A program made the position numbers and the translations under genes. From assembly GCA_016189845.1 (NCBI GenBank), contig JACPRT010000150.1, positions 1-26,722 of the forward strand: a stretch of DNA of 26,722 bases, read 5' to 3'. The DNA is from Chloroflexota bacterium. GTDB taxonomy: Bacteria; Chloroflexota; Dehalococcoidia; Lucifugimonadales; Lucifugimonadaceae. Below the pieces are notes generated by a model, which searched no databases, was not told the DNA's origin, and saw only the letters and a program-made list of their open reading frames with translations. Below are positions 1 to 9,520 of the stretch, one piece after another. The stretch's first letter is position 1; each line of letters begins with the position of its first letter.

Positions 1-475
1 AGGCGGCGAGGTCAGCCTGCGACATCACGCCTCCGGCGGGGGCCACGTCGGCGGCGCGGGTGGCCGGAGCGCGACCGGCGTCTTCGGCCCGCGCGGCGGC
101 CGCGTCGATCAGCCCTGCACCGACCAGGAGGTCGGTCCCGATATCCTGGCCGGCCTCGAGCCGCTTCTGCAGGTCACGCCGCCACGACTTGAAGCGGTCG
201 ACCCAGGCGCGGGCGGTGTACACGTAGGCGCCGGTCTCGGAGACCATGAATCGGGCCCGCCAGCGGTCGTTCACGAGCGGCTCGAACGTCGCCTCGCTCC
301 ATGCCGCCTCGTCCTCGCGCCGGTACCGGAGGACGCCCGACACGGCGTCGTGGCCGTCCGTGAAGATGTCGGCCTCGACGACCACGTCCTCGCCCGGCAC
401 GCGCTTGACCGGGAAGCGCCCGCCGTCGACCTCCGGCGTGAGCCCCTCGATGACGACCCTGAACCTGGTATCCAT
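1..475 (-). CDS. glgE: Alpha-1,4-glucan:maltose-1-phosphate maltosyltransferase GlgE, N-terminal part (cut by window edge)
   Basis: GlgE extends alpha-1,4-glucans using maltose-1-phosphate in the cytoplasm. Only the first 158 codons lie in the window; the gene continues past base 1. Reading leftward from the ATG at 475-473, the protein opens MDTRFRVVIEGLTPEVDGGR, followed by FPVKRVPGEDVVVEADIF, DGHD, LRYRRE, NDRWRARF, WVDRFKSWRRDLQKRLEAGQD. This series is the conserved N-terminal beta-sandwich domain (DUF3416) of GlgE. The GH13 catalytic domain is outside the window, so catalytic residues cannot be checked. The ATG lies 4 nt after the treY stop, so it is the last visible gene of the glgB-treZ-GH57-treY-glgE operon. 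No treS, pep2 or glgM source of maltose-1-phosphate is visible here. The family call is from recall of the domain's sequence. Confidence 0.88.
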   Translation of the reverse strand, partial: MDTRFRVVIEGLTPEVDGGRFPVKRVPGEDVVVEADIFTDGHDAVSGVLRYRREDEAAWSEATFEPLVNDRWRARFMVSETGAYVYTARAWVDRFKSWRRDLQKRLEAGQDIGTDLLVGAGLIDAAAARAEDAGRAPATRAADVAPAGGVMSQADLAA

Positions 476-479
476 TTCT

Positions 480-3275
480 TCAGACGCCACGCAGCAGCGC
501 CACGGGAAATTCCGCCAGGACCAGGGCTATCGGCAGACGACGCGTCTCCGGGTCGGCCTGGACGACGGCGCCCGTGAAGGCGTTGCCCCAGAGCACCGGC
601 GCACCGGAAGGGAGCACGAGGTCGGTCTCCTCCCAGGTCGTGCCGCCCAGCGGCCATTGGCCGGCAGGGTTCAGTCGCGACACCAGCCTCGGCGCCACCG
701 CCAGGACCCAGCTCGACGCCGACGAGCGCAGGAAGGCGCACACGTGCGCCGCCCGCTCCCCTTCGGCTTCGACCGGGAGGTAATCGCCGTCCACGAACGC
801 CTCGCGGACCGCCGCACGCGTGCGCAGGGATTGCGCCGTCGTGAACAGCTTGACCCGCCCGTCCCGCCAGTTGCCCAGGAGGTCGTTGCACAGCAGGGAC
901 CGGTCCCGCGGCATTCGCTCCAGCAGGTGCGACAGCTCCAGCGCCCGGCGGTCGAACGCGGTGGGCCGGCGGTTGTCGGGGTCGGTCAGGCTGAAGTCCC
1001 ACATCTCGGAACCCTGGTAGAAGTCGGGCACCCCGGGCGAGGCCGCCTTGAGGACGACCTGCGAGAGCGAGTTGACCGCGCCGGCGAACGCGATCCTCTG
1101 CTGGAATGGCAGAAACGACGCAGCGAATTCGCCGCTGCGCGCTCCGTGCAGCACGTCTCCCACGAACCGGGTCAACGCCGATTCGTAGGCCTCATCCGGC
1201 GACACCCAGCTCGACCGCTTCTTCGCCTCGCGGCTCGCCTTGACCATGAAGGCGCAGATCCTGGCCTCGACCCCGTCCAGACGGCCCTCGAGCGGCCAGA
1301 TGCCGGCCAGCGACTGGTAGAAGAGCAGTTCGTCGGCCGGGCTCGGAGCGTCCAGGCCGCCGACCACCTTCTTCGACGGTGCGTTGATCGCCCTCCACTG
1401 GGCGACCCGCTCCGACCACTCGGGCGCGAGCTCGGAGATCGCGTTCAGCCGCGCTCTGACGTCCTCGCTGCGCTTGGTGTCGTGCGTCGACGTGGCGTTC
1501 AGCGAGTGCGGCAGGACCCTCGCCCGGCGGCTGTTCAGGGCGTGAAAGAAGCCGACAGAGCAATGCCGGCCTGACGGGTCGCCGCCGACCTCGTTCAACG
1601 AGACGAAAGGCGTGTAGGAGAACATCGCCGTGTCCTCGACGCCCTTGGCCATCGCGGGCCCGGTCAGCTGCTGCCACCGCATGACGAAGTCCAGGCGGGC
1701 CGCCTCGTCGACCTGAGCCTCAGATGCGGTGAGGACGCTTTCGACCACCCGCAGCGCGGACAGAGCGGCGACACTTGCCCCGTTGCCGCGGCGCCGGGCG
1801 GTCTCGAAGGACTGTTCAAGAGCCCGCCGGATTTGGAGCGCATCCTGCTGCGAAAGGTCCCCGTCGCGAATGTAGGTCCGGTAGACGGGCAAGGCGGCCG
1901 ACACCTGCACGAGGGCCTCCTGGAGCTGATCGCGGGTCACTCCCGAAGCATCCGGCATCTTCGCCGCAAGCCGGGCGAGGTCCGCGGCGAGACGTGCGGC
2001 TTCCGCTGCGAACAATTCGCGGAGCGCTGCAAGCTTCTCGGCGGTCGCGACCTCTTCGAATGAACGGCGGTCGCCCGTCACGTCGCCGTACGCCTCGTGA
2101 ATGCCGGCGACCCCCGCAGGGTCGACGAAGACTCCGTTGAGCGCGTTCAGGTACTCGTAACCGGTCGTGCCGTCGACCGGCCAGGTCGCGGGGATCTCCT
2201 CGTCAGGTCCGAGGATCTTTTCGACCACCACGCAGGCTGGCCCGCCCGCACGCCCCGAGGCTCCTTCCCCGACGACTCGCTCCGCCAATCGCTCCAGGTA
2301 TCCGGCAGGGTCCCTGAGGCCATCGATGTGGTCGATCCGCAACCCGGTCGCGAGACCGTCGGCCATGAGCCGCAGCGGCAGCCGGTGCACGGCCTCGAAG
2401 ACCTCCGGGTCCTCGACCCGAAGGGCCACGAGACCGGCGATGTCGAAGAATCGCCTGTAGTTGATCCGGGCAATCCCTTCACGCCAGTACTCGAGGCTGT
2501 AAGCCTGTCCTGCCAGGACGCCGCGCAGCTGTTCGCGGTCGAGGGCCGGGACGGCCCGCTCGGGTGGTTGGCGCGAGAAGAGATCGGCCCAGCGCCGCTT
2601 GAGCTGAAGGGCGGCGGCAAGCCTGTTCGAATCCCCGGCGGCGCCCCTGGAATGCCACGCGGGCAGGCCCGCCGTGTCCTGGAGGAGCGTGGCGACTTCC
2701 TCCCGTTCCGGGCATTCCTGCCCGTCCGCCAGCGACGCCAGCGCGAGCGCGTACGACCTCACGTTCAGCGGCCAGCGCTGCTCGAAATAGCGGGTGACCA
2801 GCCTCGACCCATCGAAGCACAGGGAGACCTCTCCGGCGTCGACCGCCTCGTCGACCGGCCTTCCGAGGACGGGAAGCACCAGCTTCCCACCGGGGCCGGA
2901 TTCCCAGTCGATGTCGAAGAAGCGCGCGAACGGCGAGATGGGACCGTGCTCGAGCACGTCGCTCCACCAGGCATTCTCGGTCGAGGCGGCCATGTGGTTG
3001 GGCACGATGTCGAGCAGGAGTCCGAGGCGGCGTTCTCTCAGCTCGCGTGCCAGCCTCAGAAACGCTTCCTCACTGCCGAGCCCGTCTCGGACCCGGCCCG
3101 GATCGGTCACGTCGTAGCCGTGACGGCTGCCCCTTCGCGCCTCCCATATCGGGGAGGCATAGAGAGCGCCGGCGCCCAGGTCGGCGAGATAGCCGGCGAC
3201 CCCCGCGGCCTGATCGAACCCGAACTCCGGTGTGAACTGGACGCGGTAGGTGGCAACAGGGACCGCTGCGGGCAT
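480..3275 (-). CDS. treY: Maltooligosyl trehalose synthase (GH13)
   Basis: TreY isomerises the reducing-end alpha-1,4 bond of maltooligosaccharides to alpha-1,1, giving maltooligosyl trehalose for TreZ. The 931-residue protein has the TreY opening ATYRVQFTPEFGF (8-20) and SPIWEARRGSRHGYDVTDP (41-59). The GH13 regions follow: DIVPNH (89-94), GLRIDHIDGL (311-320) with nucleophile D315, VVVEKIL with acid/base E352, and the STHDTKRSEDVR block with H598-D599. Length is slightly above the usual 700-900 residues. ATG start at 3275, 3 nt after the stop of the GH57 gene; the TGA at 482-480 is 4 nt before glgE, so translational coupling is likely. All catalytic residues are present and the gene looks intact. 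Confidence 0.96.
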   Translation of the reverse strand: MPAAVPVATYRVQFTPEFGFDQAAGVAGYLADLGAGALYASPIWEARRGSRHGYDVTDPGRVRDGLGSEEAFLRLARELRERRLGLLLDIVPNHMAASTENAWWSDVLEHGPISPFARFFDIDWESGPGGKLVLPVLGRPVDEAVDAGEVSLCFDGSRLVTRYFEQRWPLNVRSYALALASLADGQECPEREEVATLLQDTAGLPAWHSRGAAGDSNRLAAALQLKRRWADLFSRQPPERAVPALDREQLRGVLAGQAYSLEYWREGIARINYRRFFDIAGLVALRVEDPEVFEAVHRLPLRLMADGLATGLRIDHIDGLRDPAGYLERLAERVVGEGASGRAGGPACVVVEKILGPDEEIPATWPVDGTTGYEYLNALNGVFVDPAGVAGIHEAYGDVTGDRRSFEEVATAEKLAALRELFAAEAARLAADLARLAAKMPDASGVTRDQLQEALVQVSAALPVYRTYIRDGDLSQQDALQIRRALEQSFETARRRGNGASVAALSALRVVESVLTASEAQVDEAARLDFVMRWQQLTGPAMAKGVEDTAMFSYTPFVSLNEVGGDPSGRHCSVGFFHALNSRRARVLPHSLNATSTHDTKRSEDVRARLNAISELAPEWSERVAQWRAINAPSKKVVGGLDAPSPADELLFYQSLAGIWPLEGRLDGVEARICAFMVKASREAKKRSSWVSPDEAYESALTRFVGDVLHGARSGEFAASFLPFQQRIAFAGAVNSLSQVVLKAASPGVPDFYQGSEMWDFSLTDPDNRRPTAFDRRALELSHLLERMPRDRSLLCNDLLGNWRDGRVKLFTTAQSLRTRAAVREAFVDGDYLPVEAEGERAAHVCAFLRSSASSWVLAVAPRLVSRLNPAGQWPLGGTTWEETDLVLPSGAPVLWGNAFTGAVVQADPETRRLPIALVLAEFPVALLRGV

Positions 3276-3278
3276 CGG

Positions 3279-5708
3279 CTAGTGGACCCGCATGGCGAGC
3301 TGCGCGCCGAGGGCGACGAACCGGTCCACCCATTGCCCGGCGTCGAGGTCGCCGGCGTCGGCCGACTGTTTGCGGAGTGGGAACGCCGTCCTGGCAAGCT
3401 CGGCGAAGGTGTTCTGCGCCTCCCAGAGGTCGACCGGGAACGGCCAGCCCCTGGCCAGCGATACGCATTTCGCGGCGGCTTCGAGCGCCCGGAAGTCATG
3501 GGGCGTAGCGGCGAGTTCCCGCATCGCCCGGCGTACCCTCGCCGCGACACGGTAGATCAGCCCATCGACATCGAGCGGCACGCCCAGGCGCGTGGCGTCG
3601 TCGGCCAGTCCGCGCAGGCGTTCCGGGTTGACGTCGCCATCCTTCGACAGCTCCTGTCGCAGGCTCGCGTTCAGGTACAGCTCGGCCGCCGTCTGGAACG
3701 GTCTGGGAAGAGGCGAGCCCAGAGAAACCAGGAACCGCATGATCGGCGCCTCGCGGTTGTAGATCGTCGCGAAGACCCCTTCGACGCCGGTCACGGCCGA
3801 CTCCAGGACCTGGTCCAGCACCTTGCGCCGCTCGTCCCGGAACAGCGACTTCAGAGAATACGTCGAAGAGCCGAAATTGCGGTCGAACGAGCGGATTACC
3901 TCCGGGAAGTCCGCCTGGTCGAACGTGGCCATCACGTCCGACTTCATCTGGTTGTATGGCTCGGCGCCCCTGTATTCGCGTACGCCGGCGCTCACGTTGT
4001 GGTCGCCCAGATGCAGCACGCCGAAGGCGGCCGTGGCCGACTCGAACGTCACCCGTGACGTAATCCTGGCGCGGCCCACCGCCACTTTGGCCCGACCGAT
4101 CTCCCTGGACTCATAGTCCTCCCGGACTACCTCGTAGGCGTAGACGGATGCCCGCGGGCCATAGTCCTCAAAGAGCGAGCTGACCGCGTAGTGCGCCGCC
4201 ACGTCGAGCAGGCTCACCCCCGCCGGGCGGACCCACTTGACGAAGATCGACCGGCCGTCGGCGTGTTCGGGGATATTGCTCCTGGCTTCCTGCAGGCGCG
4301 CGAGGAACCCCGCGTCGAGCTGCGCGCCGAAGACGTCGGCGCCCAGCTGCAGCACCCGTCCGGCGTACTGGATCACCTGGACGGTCTCGATCCCTGAGAC
4401 GTCCTCGAAGAACCACCCGCAGCTCGTATACATGAGCATTGCGTGGCGCTGGAGTTCGAGAAGCTTCAACGCCCGTGCCGTGTTGCGGTCGCCGGCGCGG
4501 CGGGCGCGGTGCTCCTCCATGAATTGCCCGACCCGTTCCAGTGACCGGTCGAGGATCACGTCGATGTAATGGTCGCGCGCGGCCCACGGGTTCTCGAAGA
4601 TCGTCCCGGCCTCGGCCTCATACAGTCGTGCCGCCTCGTCGCGCAGCCAGTCGAGCGCGGCTCGCAGCGGCCCGCGCCACCCCTGTCGCCATTCGGGGTG
4701 ACTGCCGGCCCGGCAGCCGCAGTCGGCCCGCCACCGCTCGATCCCGTGGTCGCAGCTCCACGACGAGCCTTCGACGATCTCGACCTCGTCGGCCGGAGGG
4801 TGGCGTTCCAGAAACTCGCCGTAGACCGTCAGCCTGGCGGAGGCCGATTCCTCGATCCGTTTTGTCGCGAACGCGAGCGCCATGTCGCCGTGCCGGTGGT
4901 GATGGCCGTACGTCTCGCCGTCGGTGGCTATATGCGACAGCTGCGGTCCCGACGCGTCGGGACTGAACCCTCCGAGCAGACGGTCGGCGAAGGCGTCGCC
5001 GCTGTGGAGGAGTCCCTCGAAGGCCACGCCACGCGCGGCCGCGCCGTCGTAAAAGAAGAGGGCGATGGACCGGCCCGACGGCAGGCGGTGCAGGTATGCC
5101 CTGCGCGGGTCGATCCGCTCGCCGGTCACGTCACGCCACCGGCTGGTTCCCAGCGGCCGCGTCCTGCGCGCCTGCCTCGGCGCGAGCACGGTGAACTTGA
5201 TGCCGGCCTCGGCCAGCGCCTCGAGCGTCGCGACGTCGGCGGCCGTCTCCGGCAGCCACATGCCCTCGGAGACCCGCCCGAACCGGGCGGAGAAGTCCCG
5301 GAGTCCCCAGGCGACCTGGGTCCGCCTGTCCCGTTGGTTGGCCAGGGGCATGATCATGTGGCTGTAGCACTGTGCAATCGCCGAGCCGTGCCCACCGAAC
5401 CGCGCCATGCTCTCGCGGTCGGCCCGGAGGACCGCCTGGTAGACGTCCGGCGCGTTCGGCTGCAACCACGACAGGAGCGTTGGACCGAAGTTGAAGCTGA
5501 TGGAGGAGTAGTTGTTGACGATCCGGCCCGCCATCCCCTCGCGGTCGAGGACACGGGAGGCCGAGTTCGGCGCATAGCACTCGTAGGTGATCCGCTCGTT
5601 CCAGTCGTGATACGGGTACGCCGAGTCCTGGACCTCGATCGCCTCGAACCAGGGATGCTCCCGTGGCGGCTGGTAGAAGTGGCCGTGGATGCAGACGTAG
5701 CGGTCCAA
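3279..5708 (-). CDS. GH57 family protein with C-terminal DUF3536 domain
   Basis: Predicted cytoplasmic alpha-glucan-active retaining hydrolase or transferase; the substrate of DUF3536-type GH57 proteins is not established to my knowledge. The 809 residues start with CIHGHFYQPPREHPW (6-20), the GH57 motif 1 region. EGMWLPET (148-155) holds the expected nucleophile E154, and ATDGETYGHH (261-270) holds the expected acid/base D263. The C-terminal half (about 400-800) matches DUF3536. The start is TTG at 5708, 3 nt after the treZ stop; HGHFYQPP near the N-terminus supports it and nothing in-frame upstream avoids the treZ stop. It lies between treZ and treY with 3-nt gaps on both sides, so its product probably acts on the same glucan or maltooligosaccharide pool. 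Confidence 0.9.
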   Translation of the reverse strand: MDRYVCIHGHFYQPPREHPWFEAIEVQDSAYPYHDWNERITYECYAPNSASRVLDREGMAGRIVNNYSSISFNFGPTLLSWLQPNAPDVYQAVLRADRESMARFGGHGSAIAQCYSHMIMPLANQRDRRTQVAWGLRDFSARFGRVSEGMWLPETAADVATLEALAEAGIKFTVLAPRQARRTRPLGTSRWRDVTGERIDPRRAYLHRLPSGRSIALFFYDGAAARGVAFEGLLHSGDAFADRLLGGFSPDASGPQLSHIATDGETYGHHHRHGDMALAFATKRIEESASARLTVYGEFLERHPPADEVEIVEGSSWSCDHGIERWRADCGCRAGSHPEWRQGWRGPLRAALDWLRDEAARLYEAEAGTIFENPWAARDHYIDVILDRSLERVGQFMEEHRARRAGDRNTARALKLLELQRHAMLMYTSCGWFFEDVSGIETVQVIQYAGRVLQLGADVFGAQLDAGFLARLQEARSNIPEHADGRSIFVKWVRPAGVSLLDVAAHYAVSSLFEDYGPRASVYAYEVVREDYESREIGRAKVAVGRARITSRVTFESATAAFGVLHLGDHNVSAGVREYRGAEPYNQMKSDVMATFDQADFPEVIRSFDRNFGSSTYSLKSLFRDERRKVLDQVLESAVTGVEGVFATIYNREAPIMRFLVSLGSPLPRPFQTAAELYLNASLRQELSKDGDVNPERLRGLADDATRLGVPLDVDGLIYRVAARVRRAMRELAATPHDFRALEAAAKCVSLARGWPFPVDLWEAQNTFAELARTAFPLRKQSADAGDLDAGQWVDRFVALGAQLAMRVH

Positions 5709-5711
5709 CGG

Positions 5712-7628
5712 TCAGCCGGCCTCCTCGAGCACCACCGTCGAGAATGGCTGCACCTGGAGCCGCAGCTCCCCGCCGGGCGCCAGGTCGGCGCCGATCAGCG
5801 TCCCGGGGCCGCGCCACTCCGTGTCTGCGGAGTCGAGAACGCGTCGCCAGCGCCCGCGTGCTGCGGGCACGCGCACGTCGGCGGCGGTCGCCCCGAAGTG
5901 ATGGAAGACGACCCCGCCGCGTCGGGCGGTCCTGGTCCGGAGCAGTAATCCCGGGGGCTCGACCAATGACGCGGCGGTCATCAGGCGCCGGGCGCCGGGT
6001 CGGGAAGGCCGCCCCTCGCGTCCGAATACAGGCCGCCGGCGCCGCAGGTCGAGCAGCATGCGGTAGAAGCGCAGCAGCGTGCGTCCGGGCTCCGAGCCCT
6101 TCAGTGTGTGGTCGAGGCGGGACCGTTCGAATGTGTCTTCCGACTGCGGGTCCGGCGGCTCTCCCTGCCACGCGAACTCCTCGAACTCTTCCTGGCGGCC
6201 CTGGCGGACCGCTTCGACAAGCCGGCTGTCCGAGTGGCTCACGAAGTACAGGAACGGCGCGTGCTCGCCGTACTCCTCGCCCATCCAGAGCAGCGGGATG
6301 AACGGCGACAGCAGCAAGACCGCCGCGGCCAGCTTCGACGCCTCGAACGGTAACGGCTGACCGAGCCTCTCGCCGAGCATCCGGTTCCCCACCTGGTCGT
6401 GGTTCTGTGAGAACGCGACGAACCGCTCCGGGGGCAGGTCGCGGGCCGGCGCGCCGAACCGCCGCCGCCGGTATTTCGAGTACTGGCCGGTGTAAACGAA
6501 GGCCTCGTTGAGGCTCGTGGCGAGGTCGGCCACCCCTTCGTAGTCAACGTAATAGCCGGTGCGTTCGCCCGTCAGCGCAACGTGCAGCCCGTGATGGAAG
6601 TCGTCGTTCCATTGCGCGTGCACGGCGTACCCGCCTGCCTCACGCGTCCGCACGACACGCGGGTCGTTCAGCGCGCTCTCCGCGATCAGGTACGCGCGCC
6701 GTGCGTGCTCCTCACCCTCGCGGTCGACCGCCTCAGCTAGCTCCTCCAAGAACGGCCGCGCGGAGAAGTCGTAGATAGCGTGCACGGCGTCGAGGCGGAG
6801 CGCATCGACGTGAAACTCGCGGATCCAGTACAGGGCGTTCTCGACGAAGAACTCGCGGACGGGGTCGCTATCCGGGCCGTCGAAGTTCACGGCAGCGCCC
6901 CAGGGAGTGCGGTACCGGTCGGTGAAGTAGGGGCCGAACTCCGCCAGATAGCTGCCCTCGGGCCCGAGGTGGTTGTAGACCACGTCCAGCACGAACGCCA
7001 GCCCGGCCGCGTGGCACGCGTTCACCAGCCGCCGAAGGCCGTCCGGGCCGCCGTAACTGTTCTGGACCGCGTAGGGATAGGCGCCGTCGTAGCCCCAGTT
7101 ACGCGTGCCCGGGAACTGTGCGACCGGCATGATCTCGATGGCGGTAACGCCCATGTCCTGGAGGCCGGCGAGATGGGGCACGATTGCATCGAACGTGCCC
7201 TGGGCCGTGTAGGTCCCCACATGCAGCTCGTACAGAACGTAGTCGTCGAGCGGGGGGTTCCGCCAGTGGCTGTCTTGCCATTCGAACGCCGGGTCGACGA
7301 CCTCCGAAGGCCCGTGGACGCCATCCGGCTGGGACCTCGAAGCGGGGTCGGGTCGGTCGGTGTCGCCATCGAGCCGGACGAAGTACCGGGCGCCCGCGGT
7401 CACGCCATCCGCGGTCGTCTCGTAGTATCCGCAGGCCGCCGGCGACAGGGGGACGAGGCGCTCCTGCGGGGCGATGAGACGGATGGCGGCGCTGGACGCG
7501 CGGGGCGCCCAGACCCGGCAGAAAGCGCGCTGGCCGCCGGCCGGCGTGACGCCCGGCGCCCGCGGGTTGGCCAGCGGGCGCGCAATGCTGTCACCGGTGG
7601 CGGGCGCGGTTGACCGCCGCCGGGTCAT
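5712..7628 (-). CDS. treZ: Malto-oligosyltrehalose trehalohydrolase (GH13)
   Basis: TreZ cleaves maltooligosyl trehalose, made by TreY, into free trehalose and a shortened maltooligosaccharide. The protein has 638 residues, a little over the usual 560-620. An N-terminal carbohydrate-binding fold (about 35-115) precedes the catalytic barrel: YVLYELHVGTYT (130-141), DVVYNHLGPEG (215-225), DALRLDAVHAI (275-285) with nucleophile D280, LIAESALND with acid/base E317, and FSQNHDQVGNR with H410-D411. The TreZ-type HVGT and NHLGPEGSYL signatures separate it from GlgB. The ATG at 7628 overlaps the glgB TGA by 4 nt (ATGA), a strong sign of coupling. The first 30 residues look disordered and rich in Arg, Pro and Ala. 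Confidence 0.96.
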   Translation of the reverse strand: MTRRRSTAPATGDSIARPLANPRAPGVTPAGGQRAFCRVWAPRASSAAIRLIAPQERLVPLSPAACGYYETTADGVTAGARYFVRLDGDTDRPDPASRSQPDGVHGPSEVVDPAFEWQDSHWRNPPLDDYVLYELHVGTYTAQGTFDAIVPHLAGLQDMGVTAIEIMPVAQFPGTRNWGYDGAYPYAVQNSYGGPDGLRRLVNACHAAGLAFVLDVVYNHLGPEGSYLAEFGPYFTDRYRTPWGAAVNFDGPDSDPVREFFVENALYWIREFHVDALRLDAVHAIYDFSARPFLEELAEAVDREGEEHARRAYLIAESALNDPRVVRTREAGGYAVHAQWNDDFHHGLHVALTGERTGYYVDYEGVADLATSLNEAFVYTGQYSKYRRRRFGAPARDLPPERFVAFSQNHDQVGNRMLGERLGQPLPFEASKLAAAVLLLSPFIPLLWMGEEYGEHAPFLYFVSHSDSRLVEAVRQGRQEEFEEFAWQGEPPDPQSEDTFERSRLDHTLKGSEPGRTLLRFYRMLLDLRRRRPVFGREGRPSRPGARRLMTAASLVEPPGLLLRTRTARRGGVVFHHFGATAADVRVPAARGRWRRVLDSADTEWRGPGTLIGADLAPGGELRLQVQPFSTVVLEEAG

Positions 7629-9520
7629 CCCTCGCCGCCGTCCAGCCTGAAGAAGGCCGCCGACAGCGGGGGCGCGGTGATGTTCAGCGAGTATGGCCGG
7701 CCGTGATAGGGCGCCGGCGCCGCCTGGGCGCCGCCGAAGTTGCCCTGGCCGCTACCCCCGTATTCCCGCGCGTCGCCGTTGAGCAGCTCCTTCCAGAAAC
7801 CTGCTCTCGGCACGCCTACGCGGTAGTTGTGCCTGGGCACCGGCGTGAAGTTGCAGACGACCACGACCGGGTCGGCCGCGGGCCCGCCCTGACGAAGGAA
7901 TGTCAGCACGCTCTGCTCGTGGTTGTTGGAGTCGATCCACTCGAACCCCGCATGGTCGGCGTCCAGCAGATGCAGGGCCGGTTCCGCCCGGTACATCCGG
8001 TTGAGGTCCTGCACCCACCGTTGGACGCCCTGATGGGGCTCGTACTGGAGGAGGTCCCACTCGAGGCTTGAGTCGTGGTTCCACTCGGCCCGCTGGCCGA
8101 ACTCCCCGCCCATGAACAGCAGCTTCTTGGCGGGCTGGCCGTACATGTACCCGTACAGCAATCGAAGGTTCGCGAGTTTTTGCCAGTCGTCGCCGGGCAT
8201 GCGCCCAAGCAGGGACCCCTTCCCGTGGACGACCTCGTCGTGGGAGAGGGAAAGGACGAAATTTTCCGAGAAAGCGTAGATCATTCGAAAGGTCAGGCTG
8301 CCGTGATGGTACTTGCGGTGCACCGGGTCCTTCGCCATGTATTCGAGGGAATCGTGCATCCACCCCATGTCCCACTTGAGGCCGAACCCGAGGCCTCCGA
8401 CGTAGTTCGGCCTGGATACCATCGGCCAGGCGGTCGACTCCTCCGCAACCATCTGGACATCCGGATAACTCCTGTAGATATCCTCGTTGAGCCGTCGCAG
8501 GAATGAGATGGCGGCCAGGTTCTCGTTGCCCCCATATTCGTTGGGTATCCACTCCCCGGGCTGGCGGGAGTAGTCCAGGTACAGCATCGAGGCAACCGCA
8601 TCGACCCTTAGCCCGTCGGCGTGGTATTTGTCCAGCCAGAATGTGGCGCTGCTGGTCAGAAAAGCGCGCACCTCGTTGCGCGAGTAGTTGAAGATCAGGC
8701 TCTTCCAATCGGGGTGGTACCCCTGCCGCTGGTCGGCATGTTCGAAGAGGTGCGTGCCGTCGAAATATCCGAGCCCGTGTTCGTCGGCCGGGAAATGCGA
8801 AGGCACCCAGTCCAGGAACACTCCGATCCCGGCCTGGTGGAGCTGGTCGATCAGGTACATCAGGTCCTGGGGCGCGCCGTAGCGTCGTGTGGGCGCGAAG
8901 TAGCCGGCCGTCTGATAACCCCAGGAGCCGTAGAACGGGTGCTCCATGACGGGCAGAAACTCCACGTGGGTAAAACCCATCCGGGAGACGTATTCGACCA
9001 GGCGAGGGGCAAGCTCGCGGTAGGTGAGGTGCCGGTCGTGCTCTTCGGGTACCCGCATCCATGACCCCGGGTGCACCTCGTAAATCGAGATCGGCGCGGA
9101 AAGGGAGTTCTTCTCGCGCCGCCCGGACATCCAGCCGGCATCTCCCCAGCCGTAGTCCAGGCCCGCGACCACCGACCCCGTCCTGGGAGGGAGCTCCGCA
9201 GCGAATGCGAACGGGTCCGCCTTGTCGACCGCGTACCCGTGGAAGCGGGAACGGATGTGGAACTTGTACACGTTGCCCGGCACGACCCCGGGGGCGAAGC
9301 CTTCCCAGATCCCGGATGTGTCGCGAGGCTTGAGCGGGTCCACGTCCGGGCGCCACCTGTTGAAATCTCCGATCACCGACACACGGTCCGCATTCGGCGC
9401 CCACACGGCAAAGTGGGTCCCCTCCGGTTTCCCCTCTGGAAGCGGGTGCGCGCCGAGCTTGAGGTAGAGCCGGTTGTGGGTCCCCTCGTTGAGGAGGTAG
9501 ACGTCGTCGTTGGTTATCAA
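7625..9520 (-). CDS. glgB: 1,4-alpha-glucan branching enzyme (GH13)
   Basis: GlgB makes alpha-1,6 branches in glycogen-type glucan by transferring chains cut from alpha-1,4 segments. The 631-residue protein has a CBM48-like N-terminus (THFAVWAPNADRVSVIGDFN, 35-54) and the branching-enzyme barrel: YEVHPGSW (147-154), DWVPSHFP (237-244), GLRVDAVASM (303-312) with nucleophile D307, MVAEEST with acid/base E360, and LSHDEVVHGKGS with H427-D428. The start is TTG at 9520; no in-frame ATG or GTG lies just upstream and YLLNEGTH matches the family's usual N-terminus. It is the first gene of the leftward operon and its stop overlaps treZ. It faces the glycosyltransferase gene across a 354-nt divergent region. 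Confidence 0.97.
   Translation of the reverse strand: MITNDDVYLLNEGTHNRLYLKLGAHPLPEGKPEGTHFAVWAPNADRVSVIGDFNRWRPDVDPLKPRDTSGIWEGFAPGVVPGNVYKFHIRSRFHGYAVDKADPFAFAAELPPRTGSVVAGLDYGWGDAGWMSGRREKNSLSAPISIYEVHPGSWMRVPEEHDRHLTYRELAPRLVEYVSRMGFTHVEFLPVMEHPFYGSWGYQTAGYFAPTRRYGAPQDLMYLIDQLHQAGIGVFLDWVPSHFPADEHGLGYFDGTHLFEHADQRQGYHPDWKSLIFNYSRNEVRAFLTSSATFWLDKYHADGLRVDAVASMLYLDYSRQPGEWIPNEYGGNENLAAISFLRRLNEDIYRSYPDVQMVAEESTAWPMVSRPNYVGGLGFGLKWDMGWMHDSLEYMAKDPVHRKYHHGSLTFRMIYAFSENFVLSLSHDEVVHGKGSLLGRMPGDDWQKLANLRLLYGYMYGQPAKKLLFMGGEFGQRAEWNHDSSLEWDLLQYEPHQGVQRWVQDLNRMYRAEPALHLLDADHAGFEWIDSNNHEQSVLTFLRQGGPAADPVVVVCNFTPVPRHNYRVGVPRAGFWKELLNGDAREYGGSGQGNFGGAQAAPAPYHGRPYSLNITAPPLSAAFFRLDGGEG

Noticed and set aside
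246..1574. Long plus-strand open frame opposite treY and glgE
   Set aside because: Arg/Pro/Gly-rich, no family resemblance; it is a by-product of high G+C third positions in the minus-strand genes.
2097..4058. 653-codon plus-strand open frame opposite treY and the GH57 gene
   Set aside because: Crosses two clear minus-strand genes and shows no domain; GC-driven shadow.
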